36,056 nt of DNA from an uncultured Prevotellaceae bacterium (GTDB lineage: Bacteria; Bacteroidota; Bacteroidia; Bacteroidales; Bacteroidaceae), in assembly GCA_902775075.1 (NCBI GenBank), contig CACYKX010000016.1, forward strand, positions 1-36,056. The letters are read 5' to 3'. A program made the position numbers and the translations under genes. Below, piece after piece: positions 1 to 7,871 of this stretch. Below the pieces are notes generated by a model, which did no database searches, was not told the DNA's origin, and saw nothing but the letters and a program-made list of their open reading frames with translations. How positions within the stretch are numbered: the stretch's first letter is position 1; the number at the start of each line of letters is the position of its first letter.

Positions 1-1545
1 CGGATGATCGACATTCTCAAAATGAATCAACCAATAATGGTCGGCTCGTTTGGGCTGTTTGTGAATGATGGAATACATCAATTTGTCTTCTACCATATCC
101 TTTTTACTGGTTTGACGGATGTATATCAGATTCGTAGCATATTTAGGAATTGACTCGTCATTCTTTATATCTGAAAGTATCGGATAATATTGTTGGAGAT
201 TACTAAATTTCAGATATTTTCTTCGAATGATTCGGGCTCGGTTCCAGATATACATCACGAAACAGAAGATAAGCGAGAGCATCAACGTAAACCAACCGCC
301 ATTCAAAAACTTGGATACATTTGCCAACAAAAAAAGTCCTTCTATGGACAGATAGCATAGGAGGAAACTCGCAATGATCCACCGTTTATAATGTCTCTGA
401 TGCATATAACTGGTAAGCATCAAGGTCGTGGTAAGCATGGTGATGGTAATAGCCAGTCCGTAGGCCGCCTCCATATGGGAAGAAGTCTGGAAGATGAGAA
501 CCGTGATGATGCAAAGTACATAGAGTAAACCATTGATTGCCGGAATGTATATCTGTCCCTTGTCTGCGGTGGGATACTTGAACTTTAGCAACGGCCAGAA
601 ATCCAGATGGACGGCTTCGCTGAATATCGTAAAGCAACCACTTATCAAAGCTTGACTGGCGATGATGGCAGCTCCCGTCGCCATGATGATTCCTATCATC
701 AACAACCAGCGTGGCATCATGGCATAGAATGGGTTGAGAGACTGATGAAACATTTCCTGATTTAGGATGATATATGCGCCTTGTCCCATGTAGTTGAAAA
801 CAAGCATCAACTTTACGAAGAACCAGCCAATGGTGATATTCTTTCTTCCACAATGTCCGAGATCGGAATAAAGTGCTTCGGCCCCCGTCGTACAGAGGAA
901 TACGGCTCCCAAAATCAGAAACCAATATGGGCTCTGAATAAGCAACCTAATGGCATAATATGGATTCAAAGCTTTGATGACCAATGGATAATGAACGACA
1001 TGGACGATACCAAGCAATCCAAGCATCAAGAACCAAACAAGCATGAACGGTCCGAAGTAACGACCGATAAAACTCGTACCAAAGCGTTGGATAAAAAATA
1101 CGACGGAAAGAATTCCGATGACAATTGGCATGACAGGAATTTCTGCGGAATATACGTGAAGTCCCTCTATAGCTGATGTAATCGTGATAGCAGGTGTGAT
1201 AACTCCATCTGCTATCAACGTACAGGCTCCGATAATGGCAAGAAGAAAGAACCATCGTTTACCTCGTTTCCTAATCAAGGTATAGAGAGCCAGTATGCCA
1301 CCTTCCCCTTTATTATCTGCCCTGAGCGCTACGCCAACATACTTTACCGTTGTCTGAAGGGTCAGCGTCCAAAATATACAAGAGACAGCTCCTAAGATGT
1401 AATCCGCATCAAAATGGGGATTGGCATGAAGAAGCGTCTTCATCACGTACAAAGGTGATGTTCCTATATCACCAAAAACTATACCTATTGCAATCAATAC
1501 ACCTAAAAGTGATAATCGCTTATGACTGGAATTATCTGTAGCCAT
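1..1545 (-). CDS. kup: Kup-family potassium uptake protein (C-terminus outside window)
   Basis: Inner-membrane K+ importer of the KUP/HAK/KT family, normally working as a K+/H+ symporter. The frame is open from the ATG at 1545 to the window edge: 515 codons with no stop. The family usually has about 620-700 residues, so the cytoplasmic C-terminal tail is missing only because the window ends. The N-terminus carries the Kup signature GDIGTSPLYV (residues about 24-33) within the first membrane helix. Further family hallmarks follow: KGEGGILALY, a DGVITPAITI segment, and CTTGAEALYSDLGHCG. At least ten hydrophobic segments are visible. The gene stands alone on the minus strand, divergent from the thioesterase gene, with a -7 box TACTTTTG about 25 bases before the ATG. 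Short frames on both strands inside it are shadows. Family call is very secure. Confidence 0.96.
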   Translation of the reverse strand, partial: MATDNSSHKRLSLLGVLIAIGIVFGDIGTSPLYVMKTLLHANPHFDADYILGAVSCIFWTLTLQTTVKYVGVALRADNKGEGGILALYTLIRKRGKRWFFLLAIIGACTLIADGVITPAITITSAIEGLHVYSAEIPVMPIVIGILSVVFFIQRFGTSFIGRYFGPFMLVWFLMLGLLGIVHVVHYPLVIKALNPYYAIRLLIQSPYWFLILGAVFLCTTGAEALYSDLGHCGRKNITIGWFFVKLMLVFNYMGQGAYIILNQEMFHQSLNPFYAMMPRWLLMIGIIMATGAAIIASQALISGCFTIFSEAVHLDFWPLLKFKYPTADKGQIYIPAINGLLYVLCIITVLIFQTSSHMEAAYGLAITITMLTTTLMLTSYMHQRHYKRWIIASFLLCYLSIEGLFLLANVSKFLNGGWFTLMLSLIFCFVMYIWNRARIIRRKYLKFSNLQQYYPILSDIKNDESIPKYATNLIYIRQTSKKDMVEDKLMYSIIHKQPKRADHYWLIHFENVDHP

Positions 1546-1569
1546 AATCTAAAAATCTCATTGACGGCA

Positions 1570-1577
1570 CAAAAGTA
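1570..1577 (-). promoter_or_regulatory. Bacteroidota -7 promoter box for kup
   Basis: Reads TACTTTTG on the minus strand, matching TAnnTTTG, and lies about 25 bases upstream of the kup ATG. No good -33 TTTG is visible at the expected distance, so this is a half-site call. Confidence 0.55.
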
Positions 1578-1668
1578 AACTTTATTATGGAAGATAAATA
1601 ATTTATGGATATAAATTAAGGTTTATTGGCATTTAATATATGGATATCGACAAAAATATCCCCAAAGA

Positions 1669-1700
1669 TTTGCGGATGCAACTATTTTTAGCTACATTTG
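1669..1700 (+). promoter_or_regulatory. Bacteroidota promoter for thioesterase-mutS2
   Basis: TTTG (1669-1672), 20 bases, TACATTTG (1693-1700): a full match to the primary sigma-factor consensus of this phylum. It implies a 5' leader of about 85 bases before the thioesterase ATG at 1790, long for this window. The leader holds a 19-codon open frame (1715-1774) that ends 15 bases before the gene. Confidence 0.8.
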
Positions 1701-1789
1701 CAGCTAAAAGAATCATGCATAGGCCTCATCCTACAAACATCAGAAAGATAAAGGTTATAGGCATGACACTTTAATTAATTATTTTCAGG

Positions 1790-2221
1790 ATGGAAGAAAT
1801 TGAATATCATCACTCATTCCCTATTCAGTTGAGATTTACTGATGCTGACCAGTTCGGACATATTAACAATACTGCTTATTTTCAATATTACGATACAGCA
1901 AAGATTGATTATATCCGGAAGGTATGTGGCATACCTAATGGAAAATATGCGATTTTTGCCGTACACGTGGAGGCGGACTTCCGCGCACAGGTGTTCAGTA
2001 CCGACCACGTAGAGGTGGAAACAGCTATCGCTGAGGTGGGAACCAAGAGTTTTACCCTACTCCAACGACTCATCGACTCCAAGACGCATGAAGTGAAATG
2101 TGTAGGCAAAACCATCATGGTGGCTTTCGACTTGGAAAAGAACACATCGATACCAATGCGTGAGGAATGGGTTGAGGCCATTTGTAAATATGAAGGACGC
2201 GATGTACGCAGAAAAAAGTAG
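1790..2221 (+). CDS. acyl-CoA thioesterase, hotdog fold (YbgC/FadM type)
   Basis: A 143-residue single-domain hotdog thioesterase of the 4-hydroxybenzoyl-CoA thioesterase-like group, expected to hydrolyse acyl-CoA or acyl-ACP in the cytoplasm. The N-terminal segment has the diagnostic pattern RFTDADQFGHINNTAYFQYY (residues about 14-33), in which the Asp before Gln-Phe-Gly-His is the usual catalytic acid and HINN/Y starts the long hotdog helix. Length is normal for the family. The ATG at 1790 is the first in frame after the promoter and gives the expected short N-terminus. mutS2 starts 23 bases after the stop with no promoter between them, so the two are probably co-transcribed, though no functional link is evident. 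The exact acyl substrate cannot be read from sequence. Confidence 0.9.
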   Translation: MEEIEYHHSFPIQLRFTDADQFGHINNTAYFQYYDTAKIDYIRKVCGIPNGKYAIFAVHVEADFRAQVFSTDHVEVETAIAEVGTKSFTLLQRLIDSKTHEVKCVGKTIMVAFDLEKNTSIPMREEWVEAICKYEGRDVRRKK

Positions 2222-2244
2222 CAGTTTCTGTTAGACTTTAGATT

Positions 2245-4869
2245 ATGATATATCCAGAAAATTTCGAGTCGAAAATCGGCTTTACTACAATACGTAAGAT
2301 TCTGAAAGAGTTTTGTCTTTCGGGATTAGGACAGTCTCTTGCCCAGGAAATTTCTTTTTCTAATAAAGCAAGTGAGGTAAACGAATGGCAATCGCAAGTG
2401 CGCGAGTTCCGTCGTCTTCTGATGGAACGCGAAGATTGGCCTATGAGCGACTTCTTTGATGTAAGGGAGGCTGTGACAAGAGCAAGGATGCAGGGTGTAC
2501 ACCTTGAAGAGGAGGAGTTATTCCATATCGCCAGATCGCTCATCACCATTCAATGTATGGTTGATATCTTAACCCGTGAAGAGGATACCTCTGAGACGAA
2601 AGGAGAAAAAGGTATGGATGCTTGGGGTAAAAATCATACTTATCCTGCACTATACCGACTTACTGACGGCGTAGCCACTTTCCCAAAGATTATTAATAGA
2701 ATACAACAAGTTATAGATAAATTCGGACATATCCGCGACAATGCGACGCCAGAACTGTTGAGGATCAGGCGTGAGCTTTCCCGTATGGAGGGTTCGGTAT
2801 CAAGAACGCTATATAGTATCTTGCGAACAGCACAGTCGGAAGGTGTCGTCGACAAAGATGTGGCTCCGACATTGCGTGATGGTAGACTTGTAATACCTGT
2901 ATTACCGGGACTGAAAAGAAAAATTTCGGGTATCATACATGATGAGTCGGCTACAGGAAAGACTGTCTTCGTGGAACCTACTGAGGTGGTAGAGGCTAAT
3001 AATAAGATTCGTGAACTGGAAAGTGAGGAGAGACACGAAGTAATTCGTATCCTTACCGAGGTGACCAATCAAATTCGTCCCGTAGTACGCGAGATGTTGG
3101 ATAGCTATCATTTTTTAGCTACAATAGACTTAATAGGTGCTAAGGCCAAACTGGCTGATAAGTTTCAGGCTTTTGAACCTAAGGTGAGTCCTACCCCAGT
3201 AATCGATTGGATTAGAGCAAGACATCCATTATTGGAGCAACGATTGGCAACTTCTACCGACCATTCTTCATATGAGTCTACCAAGATTGTTCCACTAGAA
3301 ATCACTCTTACAACAGAGAAGCACATTTTATTAATTTCTGGTCCTAATGCTGGTGGAAAATCAGTATGTCTGAAAACTGTCGGATTATTACAATATATGT
3401 TGCAATGTGGTTTACCTATCCCTATCGATTCCAACTCAAAATGTGGTTGTTTCGATGACATCATGATAGATATCGGCGATGAACAGTCTTTGGAGAATGA
3501 CTTATCTACCTATTCTTCACACCTTCTGAATATGAAGAATATGATGAAACAGGCTAATCATCGTACTCTGATTCTCATTGATGAGTTTGGTACTGGTACA
3601 GAGCCACAGATTGGTGGAGCCATCGCAGAGTCTGTATTGGGACAGTTCTGCAAGAAAGGCGCATGGGGTGTCATCACGACCCACTACCAAAACTTGAAAC
3701 ATTTCGCTGAAGACCACCTTGGTGTAGTCAACGGAGCCATGTTATACGACAGACACGAAATGCGCCCGTTGTTCCAACTGGCTATTGGGCGACCGGGAAG
3801 TTCGTTTGCAATCGAAATAGCGCGCAAGATAGGACTCCCTGAAGAGGTTATCGCTGAAGCCAGTGAAATCGTCGGAAGCGATTATATCCAAAGTGATAAA
3901 TATCTACAGGATATCGTACGCGATAAACGATATTGGGAGAACAAGCGACAGAATATCCATCAGCGAGAGAAAAAGCTTGAGCAAACGATGACCAAATATG
4001 CTACTGGTCTCGAAGAGGTGGAAAAGGAGCGAAAAGAGATCTTACGTAAGGCTAAGGAGGAAGCTCAGCAGATTCTAAAGGAAAGCAATAAGCGCATAGA
4101 AAACGCTATTCGAGAAATTCGTGAGAAGGATGCTGAGAAAGAAGAGACCAAACGCATCAGACAACAGTTGAAGGAGTTTGAAAATGAGATAAACGAAATT
4201 GATGCCAAAGCTAAGGATGATGCTATTTCCAAGAAGATCGAACAAATCAAGAATCGTAAGGAGCGACACGAACAAAATAAGAAGAATAAGGCAGAAAGAG
4301 AACAGAAGGCTGCCGAAAAGTTACGCAATGCCGTAAACAAAAAAGCGGAATCGGACAAGAATAAGCCTTTACAGAAGGGTGACAAAGTAAAGATGCGCGG
4401 CGCAAGTGCGATTGGTATCATCGAAGATATTGACAGCAAAATGGCAATGGTAATCTTTGGAGAGATGCGTACAAAGGTGAAAATAGACCGACTGATTGCT
4501 ATCTCTGACACCGAGACTATTGCTGCTGACAGCAAACCACAAACCAAGGCGGAGCAAATGGCCGATCGCATCACGAACTATGGCATCTCCAAAGAAACTA
4601 GAAAGACTATCGACAGCAGAAAAAAGAACTTCCATCAAGACTTAGATGTTCGCGGACTACGTGGCGATGAAGCGCTAAATGCTGTACAATATTTTATCGA
4701 CGACGCCATCCTCATGGGTATGCAACGCGTAAGGATCTTACACGGAAAGGGTAACGGAATCCTACGACAACTCATACGTCAGTATTTATCTACCGTACCG
4801 AATGTCGTAGGATATCAAGATGAACATGTACAATTTGGTGGCGCTGGCATTACCGTTGTTGACTTCTAG
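2245..4869 (+). CDS. mutS2: MutS2 family ATPase with C-terminal Smr nuclease domain
   Basis: An 874-residue MutS2, the MutS paralogue that lacks the mismatch-recognition domain. In other bacteria it acts on branched DNA to suppress recombination, or on collided ribosomes. Visible in order: core/lever region (residues 1-330), Walker A GPNAGGKS (366-373), STYSSHLLNM (about 421-430), Walker B LILIDEFGTGTEP (from 442) and the ITTH switch (about 477-480). A highly charged KEE/ERE-rich coiled coil spans roughly 560-710, then a KOW-like basic segment (GDKVKMRGASAIGIIEDI). The Smr domain (799-874) has LDVRG and HGKGNG (833-838). All ATPase and Smr motifs are intact. Where many MutS2 proteins have GTGTDPxEG, this one has GTGTEPQIGG. 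It follows the thioesterase gene by 23 bases and converges on the next gene with overlapping stop codons. Confidence 0.97.
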   Translation: MIYPENFESKIGFTTIRKILKEFCLSGLGQSLAQEISFSNKASEVNEWQSQVREFRRLLMEREDWPMSDFFDVREAVTRARMQGVHLEEEELFHIARSLITIQCMVDILTREEDTSETKGEKGMDAWGKNHTYPALYRLTDGVATFPKIINRIQQVIDKFGHIRDNATPELLRIRRELSRMEGSVSRTLYSILRTAQSEGVVDKDVAPTLRDGRLVIPVLPGLKRKISGIIHDESATGKTVFVEPTEVVEANNKIRELESEERHEVIRILTEVTNQIRPVVREMLDSYHFLATIDLIGAKAKLADKFQAFEPKVSPTPVIDWIRARHPLLEQRLATSTDHSSYESTKIVPLEITLTTEKHILLISGPNAGGKSVCLKTVGLLQYMLQCGLPIPIDSNSKCGCFDDIMIDIGDEQSLENDLSTYSSHLLNMKNMMKQANHRTLILIDEFGTGTEPQIGGAIAESVLGQFCKKGAWGVITTHYQNLKHFAEDHLGVVNGAMLYDRHEMRPLFQLAIGRPGSSFAIEIARKIGLPEEVIAEASEIVGSDYIQSDKYLQDIVRDKRYWENKRQNIHQREKKLEQTMTKYATGLEEVEKERKEILRKAKEEAQQILKESNKRIENAIREIREKDAEKEETKRIRQQLKEFENEINEIDAKAKDDAISKKIEQIKNRKERHEQNKKNKAEREQKAAEKLRNAVNKKAESDKNKPLQKGDKVKMRGASAIGIIEDIDSKMAMVIFGEMRTKVKIDRLIAISDTETIAADSKPQTKAEQMADRITNYGISKETRKTIDSRKKNFHQDLDVRGLRGDEALNAVQYFIDDAILMGMQRVRILHGKGNGILRQLIRQYLSTVPNVVGYQDEHVQFGGAGITVVDF

Positions 4870-5882
4870 AAGTTGAGCGTACAAAGGAGCCAACGTCTCC
4901 AATAATCTTTCATACCGTTTATCTTTTTGCCTCTCTTGATGATATCATAAAGTACCTTTCCTCGTCTTTCATCAGGAGGCAAAACGACATACTGAGGGTC
5001 GAGGCCAAACTTTTCGATCTCTATCCATACTACAGCTTGGGCAAGTTTCTTCATGCCCAATTTCTTTAGGACAGAAGCAGCCTCCTCTCTCTCTTTACGC
5101 GTAGATACTCGAAGGAGATAATAATAATCTATGAGTCGTCGAAGTCCTAGTCCTATGTCTTTAATGCTTTTGAAGATATGGCATATCTGATAGACCATAC
5201 AGAAATCATTGGTAGGTTTACCAAAGATGGCACCATTCGGCAAATGTACAATATTTCCGAACTGACGAGGTGCCTGACTACGAAAATACTTCTGCATACG
5301 CGCATTATAGAACGGATTTTTGAAATTGGTAGGACGATGGTGTATATCAACAAGTATTTCTCCGACAATCTGTTTGGCTACATGCGTAGAATCAACAGAA
5401 ATATTATTGGTGAACTTCTCGCAATATTTTCTAATTTCCTCAATATTGTGCCTGCGCTCCGAAGCAGTTTGGAAATCTGCCATACCCTCTTTCTGCAACC
5501 ATACATCTATATCACCGGGCATACGAAGCGACCAGTCTGGATAGTTCATCGCTGTACCTTGTCCTTTCAAGATAACAGCACGGAAACCATGCTGACGGAT
5601 ATTCTGATAAATGACACGTGTTGTTCCATCGGCAGAATGAGAATAATTTCGAATACCTTCCACCACTTCTTTCCATGTCTGTAATACTTCCACGGAAGGA
5701 CCATCAGGATTATTCTTTCCTAATTTTTCTATACCTTGCCACACAACTCCGGCAATGCGCATCGCACGAGAAAAATGAAGAAGACCTTCCCAATCATAAT
5801 CTACTAAATTTGGTACTTGAGTATCCTTAGGATCTAAACTAAATCTCAAAAATTCTATATATCTATCAAAATCTCTTGTCAT
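4866..5882 (-). CDS. NTP_transf_5-family nucleotidyltransferase
   Basis: A 338-residue soluble protein resembling the uncharacterised nucleotidyltransferase family PF14907. The segment VILKGQGTAMNYPDWSLRMP followed by GDIDVWL (within residues about 108-140) matches the family core: an LKG turn, then a Gly-Asp-x-Asp metal site typical of the pol-beta nucleotidyltransferase fold. Family members often sit in capsule or polysaccharide loci, but none is present here and the substrate is unknown. A strong promoter lies upstream (5923-5954), so it is probably a single-gene unit. The ATG at 5882 follows that promoter by about 40 bases. Its stop TAG overlaps the mutS2 stop TAG on the opposite strand within one CTAG. 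A 168-codon frame on the plus strand inside it lacks motifs and was rejected. Confidence 0.82.
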   Translation of the reverse strand: MTRDFDRYIEFLRFSLDPKDTQVPNLVDYDWEGLLHFSRAMRIAGVVWQGIEKLGKNNPDGPSVEVLQTWKEVVEGIRNYSHSADGTTRVIYQNIRQHGFRAVILKGQGTAMNYPDWSLRMPGDIDVWLQKEGMADFQTASERRHNIEEIRKYCEKFTNNISVDSTHVAKQIVGEILVDIHHRPTNFKNPFYNARMQKYFRSQAPRQFGNIVHLPNGAIFGKPTNDFCMVYQICHIFKSIKDIGLGLRRLIDYYYLLRVSTRKEREEAASVLKKLGMKKLAQAVVWIEIEKFGLDPQYVVLPPDERRGKVLYDIIKRGKKINGMKDYWRRWLLCTLNF

Positions 5883-5922
5883 AAAGGTTACTTTTAACGT
5901 GTTTTATGTGTTCTTTCATCAG

Positions 5923-5954
5923 CAAAATTAACAATTCTCCCAAAAACGACCAAA
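5923..5954 (-). promoter_or_regulatory. Bacteroidota promoter for the NTP_transf_5 gene
   Basis: On the minus strand TTTG (5951-5954), 20 bases, TAATTTTG (5923-5930). Both elements and the spacing fit the consensus. It lies about 40 bases before the ATG at 5882. Confidence 0.75.
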
Positions 5955-6031
5955 TATAATTCATATTTTTATTCCCATAAAAAAGAATTTATCATCAATC
6001 ATATTTATACGAAAAAATAATCAAAGAAAAA

Positions 6032-6063
6032 TTTGGTAGTTAGAAAAAAACTTTGTACTTTTG
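6032..6063 (+). promoter_or_regulatory. Bacteroidota promoter for SRP RNA and tRNA-Thr
   Basis: TTTG (6032-6035), 20 bases, TACTTTTG (6056-6063). This is one of the best consensus matches in the window, as expected for a stable-RNA unit. Transcription should begin near 6068-6072, about 20 bases before the mature SRP RNA. Confidence 0.85.
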
Positions 6064-6088
6064 CACTCGCTTTAGAAATAAAGACGAC

Positions 6089-6184
6089 GGGCAAGTCTCT
6101 TACGGCCAGCTCCCTCGGAATCCCCCAGGATGGGAACATAGCAAGGGTACTTGGTTGTAGCGGCGCGATAAGAACCGCTTGCCC
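6089..6184 (+). ncRNA. ffs: 4.5S signal recognition particle RNA (bacterial small type)
   Basis: RNA scaffold of the bacterial signal recognition particle, which binds Ffh and the SRP receptor FtsY. The ends pair perfectly (GGGCAAG at 6089-6095 with CTTGCCC at 6178-6184), and TCTTA/TAAGA pairs further in. The apex is diagnostic: CAGG (6126-6129), AUG, the GGAA tetraloop, CAU, then AGCA, giving a three-base-pair stem closed by GGAA with the CAGG/AGCA symmetric loop that Ffh recognises. About 96 nt fits the small Alu-less form. It lies only four bases before tRNA-Thr and shares its promoter and terminator, so a processing step must separate them. The exact mature ends are inferred from base pairing. 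Confidence 0.88.
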
Positions 6185-6188
6185 ACCC

Positions 6189-6262
6189 GCCTCTTTAGCT
6201 CAGTTGGCCAGAGCACGTGATTTGTAATCTCGGGGTCGTTGGTTCGAATCCGACAAGAGGCT
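6189..6262 (+). tRNA. tRNA-Thr (anticodon TGT)
   Basis: A full cloverleaf is visible: acceptor GCCTCTT/AAGAGGC (6189-6195 and 6255-6261), D-stem GCTC/GAGC, anticodon loop TTTGTAA (6221-6227) with anticodon TGT at 6223-6225, T-stem GTTGG/CCGAC with loop TTCGAAT, and discriminator T. It reads ACA and, by wobble, other threonine codons. CCA is not encoded, so it must be added after transcription. The anticodon stem has a T-T mismatch at its middle pair (positions 29 and 41 in standard numbering). It is the second member of a two-RNA transcript with the SRP RNA. Confidence 0.96.
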
Positions 6263-6268
6263 CAAGAA

Positions 6269-6302
6269 GTTCACACTATCCAGTGTGGACTTTTTTGTTT
6301 TT
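6269..6302 (+). terminator. Rho-independent terminator of the SRP RNA/tRNA-Thr unit
   Basis: A nine-base-pair hairpin, GTTCACACT (6269-6277) with AGTGTGGAC (6282-6290) including one G-T pair, loop ATCC, followed at once by TTTTTTGTTTTTT. It starts seven bases after the tRNA. Confidence 0.92.
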
Positions 6303-6338
6303 TATACCTTTACATGATTAGATTAATAAGAAATTTGT

Positions 6339-6346
6339 TATCTTTG
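6339..6346 (+). promoter_or_regulatory. -7 promoter box for the DUF4199-to-crp operon
   Basis: TATCTTTG, matching TAnnTTTG, 14 bases before the ATG at 6361, giving a very short leader. No convincing -33 TTTG lies 19-21 bases upstream. Confidence 0.65.
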
Positions 6347-6360
6347 CAGAAAATTTTATT

Positions 6361-6897
6361 ATGATATTGAACAATACTGAAATGAAACAACTGGCAGGCT
6401 TTGCAAGACAGTTTGGTGCCTTTACAGGACTAACCTGGATTGTCAGTTTCCTGTTAGGAGTATACGGAATTGGTAGTGGTCTGATGCAACTTGCAGGCGT
6501 TGCCGTTGGTTTATTCTCACTATATGCTATTATTATATATGTGAAATACTTCCGCACACAGGTCATCGAGCATCCAATGAACTTCAGTTCTATTTACGGA
6601 TACGTCACACTGATTTTCTTTTATGGTTCACTGTTGATGGCGGCTGGAGTATGGGGATATTTTGCATTCTTTGACCATGGTCAACTGATCACGTCGTTCA
6701 TCGATTTCATTTCCTTACCACAAAACACCAAGGCTCTTGCAGACTCAGGAATCTCGGCCAAGGAATTCATCGATGTGTATTCACAAGCCTTTGCACAGCA
6801 TGGTCCGCTCGATTTCGCCATCGAAATTATGTCTACCAATATCATCATAGGCATCCTTTTCGGTATTCCTGTAGCACTTTGGTTTAGAAACAGATAA
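6361..6897 (+). CDS. DUF4199 domain inner-membrane protein
   Basis: A 178-residue membrane protein with four hydrophobic segments: about residues 15-35, 38-60, 78-102 and a C-terminal one ending GIPVALWFRNR. The arrangement matches DUF4199, a Bacteroidota family of unknown function that is often encoded directly before a GT2 glycosyltransferase, as here, where 23 bases separate the two. The middle loop (about 108-145) is the only sizeable soluble part. The ATG at 6361 is just downstream of the -7 box, which fixes the start. It heads a six-gene run to 10705 with gaps or overlaps of 23 bases or less for the first links. A role as membrane partner of the neighbouring transferase is inference from gene order only. 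Confidence 0.82.
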   Translation: MILNNTEMKQLAGFARQFGAFTGLTWIVSFLLGVYGIGSGLMQLAGVAVGLFSLYAIIIYVKYFRTQVIEHPMNFSSIYGYVTLIFFYGSLLMAAGVWGYFAFFDHGQLITSFIDFISLPQNTKALADSGISAKEFIDVYSQAFAQHGPLDFAIEIMSTNIIIGILFGIPVALWFRNR

Positions 6898-6920
6898 TAG
6901 AAAGTATAAAATATTAAGAT

Positions 6921-7871
6921 ATGGATATATCAGTTGTAGTGCCTTTGTTTAACGAGGCTGAATCTCTTCCTGAACTCCACGCATGGATAACCCGCGTGAT
7001 GGAGAATAATCATTTTACCTATGAGATATTATTCATCAATGATGGTTCTACTGATAACAGTTGGCAGATCATTGAAGAATTAGCTAAAAAGGATGAACAT
7101 GTACATGGCATCAAATTTCGCAGAAACTATGGTAAGAGTCCTGCCCTATATTGTGGATTCGAAGCTGTACAGGGTGATGTGGTCATTACCATGGATGCAG
7201 ACCTTCAGGATTCTCCTGATGAAATTCCAGGTCTGTACAAAATGATTACCGAGGAAGGATATGACTTGGTTTCTGGTTATAAACAGAAGAGATATGATCC
7301 ACTGACAAAGACGATCCCAACAAAACTCTTTAATGCCACAGCCCGAAAAGTTTCTGGCGTACATAACTTGCACGACTTCAACTGTGGACTGAAGGCATAT
7401 AAGCGCGATGTAGTAAAGAATATCGAGGTTTATGGTGAGATGCATCGCTATATTCCTTATCTTGCCAAGAATGCCGGTTTCGACAAAATTGGTGAGAAGA
7501 TCGTACATCACCAAGCTCGCAAATATGGTGTTTCAAAGTTCGGTATCAACCGTTTCTTCAATGGTTATCTCGACTTAATTACACTATGGTTCCTGACTAA
7601 CTTCGGTAAGAAACCTATGCACGTATTCGGTCTACTGGGTAGTTTTGTATTCTTCATTGGTTTCATTGCTCTCTGCGCACTAGGCATCAATAAGATGATA
7701 GATCTCTCAGATGGTATCTATGGTAATTTGGTTACTGATTCACCATACTTCTATATCGCCCTTACTGCAATGATGCTTGGAAGTCAATTCTTCCTCGCTG
7801 GATTTATCGGCGATTTGCTTTCACGCCAGAATCCTAATCGCAACGATTATCAGATAGAAAAAAGACTATGA
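6921..7871 (+). CDS. GT2 glycosyltransferase with two C-terminal membrane helices (GtrB/DPM1-like)
   Basis: A 316-residue polyprenyl-phosphate sugar transferase of the dolichyl-phosphate mannose synthase/GtrB type. The GT-A domain opens with SVVVPLFNEAESLPEL and FINDGSTDNSW, followed by the metal site MDADLQD (Asp92 and Asp94) and the acceptor-region motif RRNYGKSPALYCGF. The end holds two hydrophobic hairpin segments (about 235-257 and 272-300), as in GtrB, which presents the lipid-linked sugar at the inner membrane. The sugar donor cannot be assigned. The last four bases overlap the start of the next gene (ATGA), a sign of translational coupling. Family placement is firm, but the pathway is not, since no flippase or GT-C partner is seen nearby. 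Confidence 0.92.
   Translation: MDISVVVPLFNEAESLPELHAWITRVMENNHFTYEILFINDGSTDNSWQIIEELAKKDEHVHGIKFRRNYGKSPALYCGFEAVQGDVVITMDADLQDSPDEIPGLYKMITEEGYDLVSGYKQKRYDPLTKTIPTKLFNATARKVSGVHNLHDFNCGLKAYKRDVVKNIEVYGEMHRYIPYLAKNAGFDKIGEKIVHHQARKYGVSKFGINRFFNGYLDLITLWFLTNFGKKPMHVFGLLGSFVFFIGFIALCALGINKMIDLSDGIYGNLVTDSPYFYIALTAMMLGSQFFLAGFIGDLLSRQNPNRNDYQIEKRL

Noticed and set aside
386..1255. Several short frames on both strands that could suggest a broken or frameshifted gene
   Set aside because: A single uninterrupted frame from 1545 to the window edge encodes Kup with all family motifs, and the short frames are shadows of it.
5178..5684. 168-codon frame on the plus strand
   Set aside because: It lies entirely inside the minus-strand NTP_transf_5 gene and has no promoter, domain pattern or protein-like composition.
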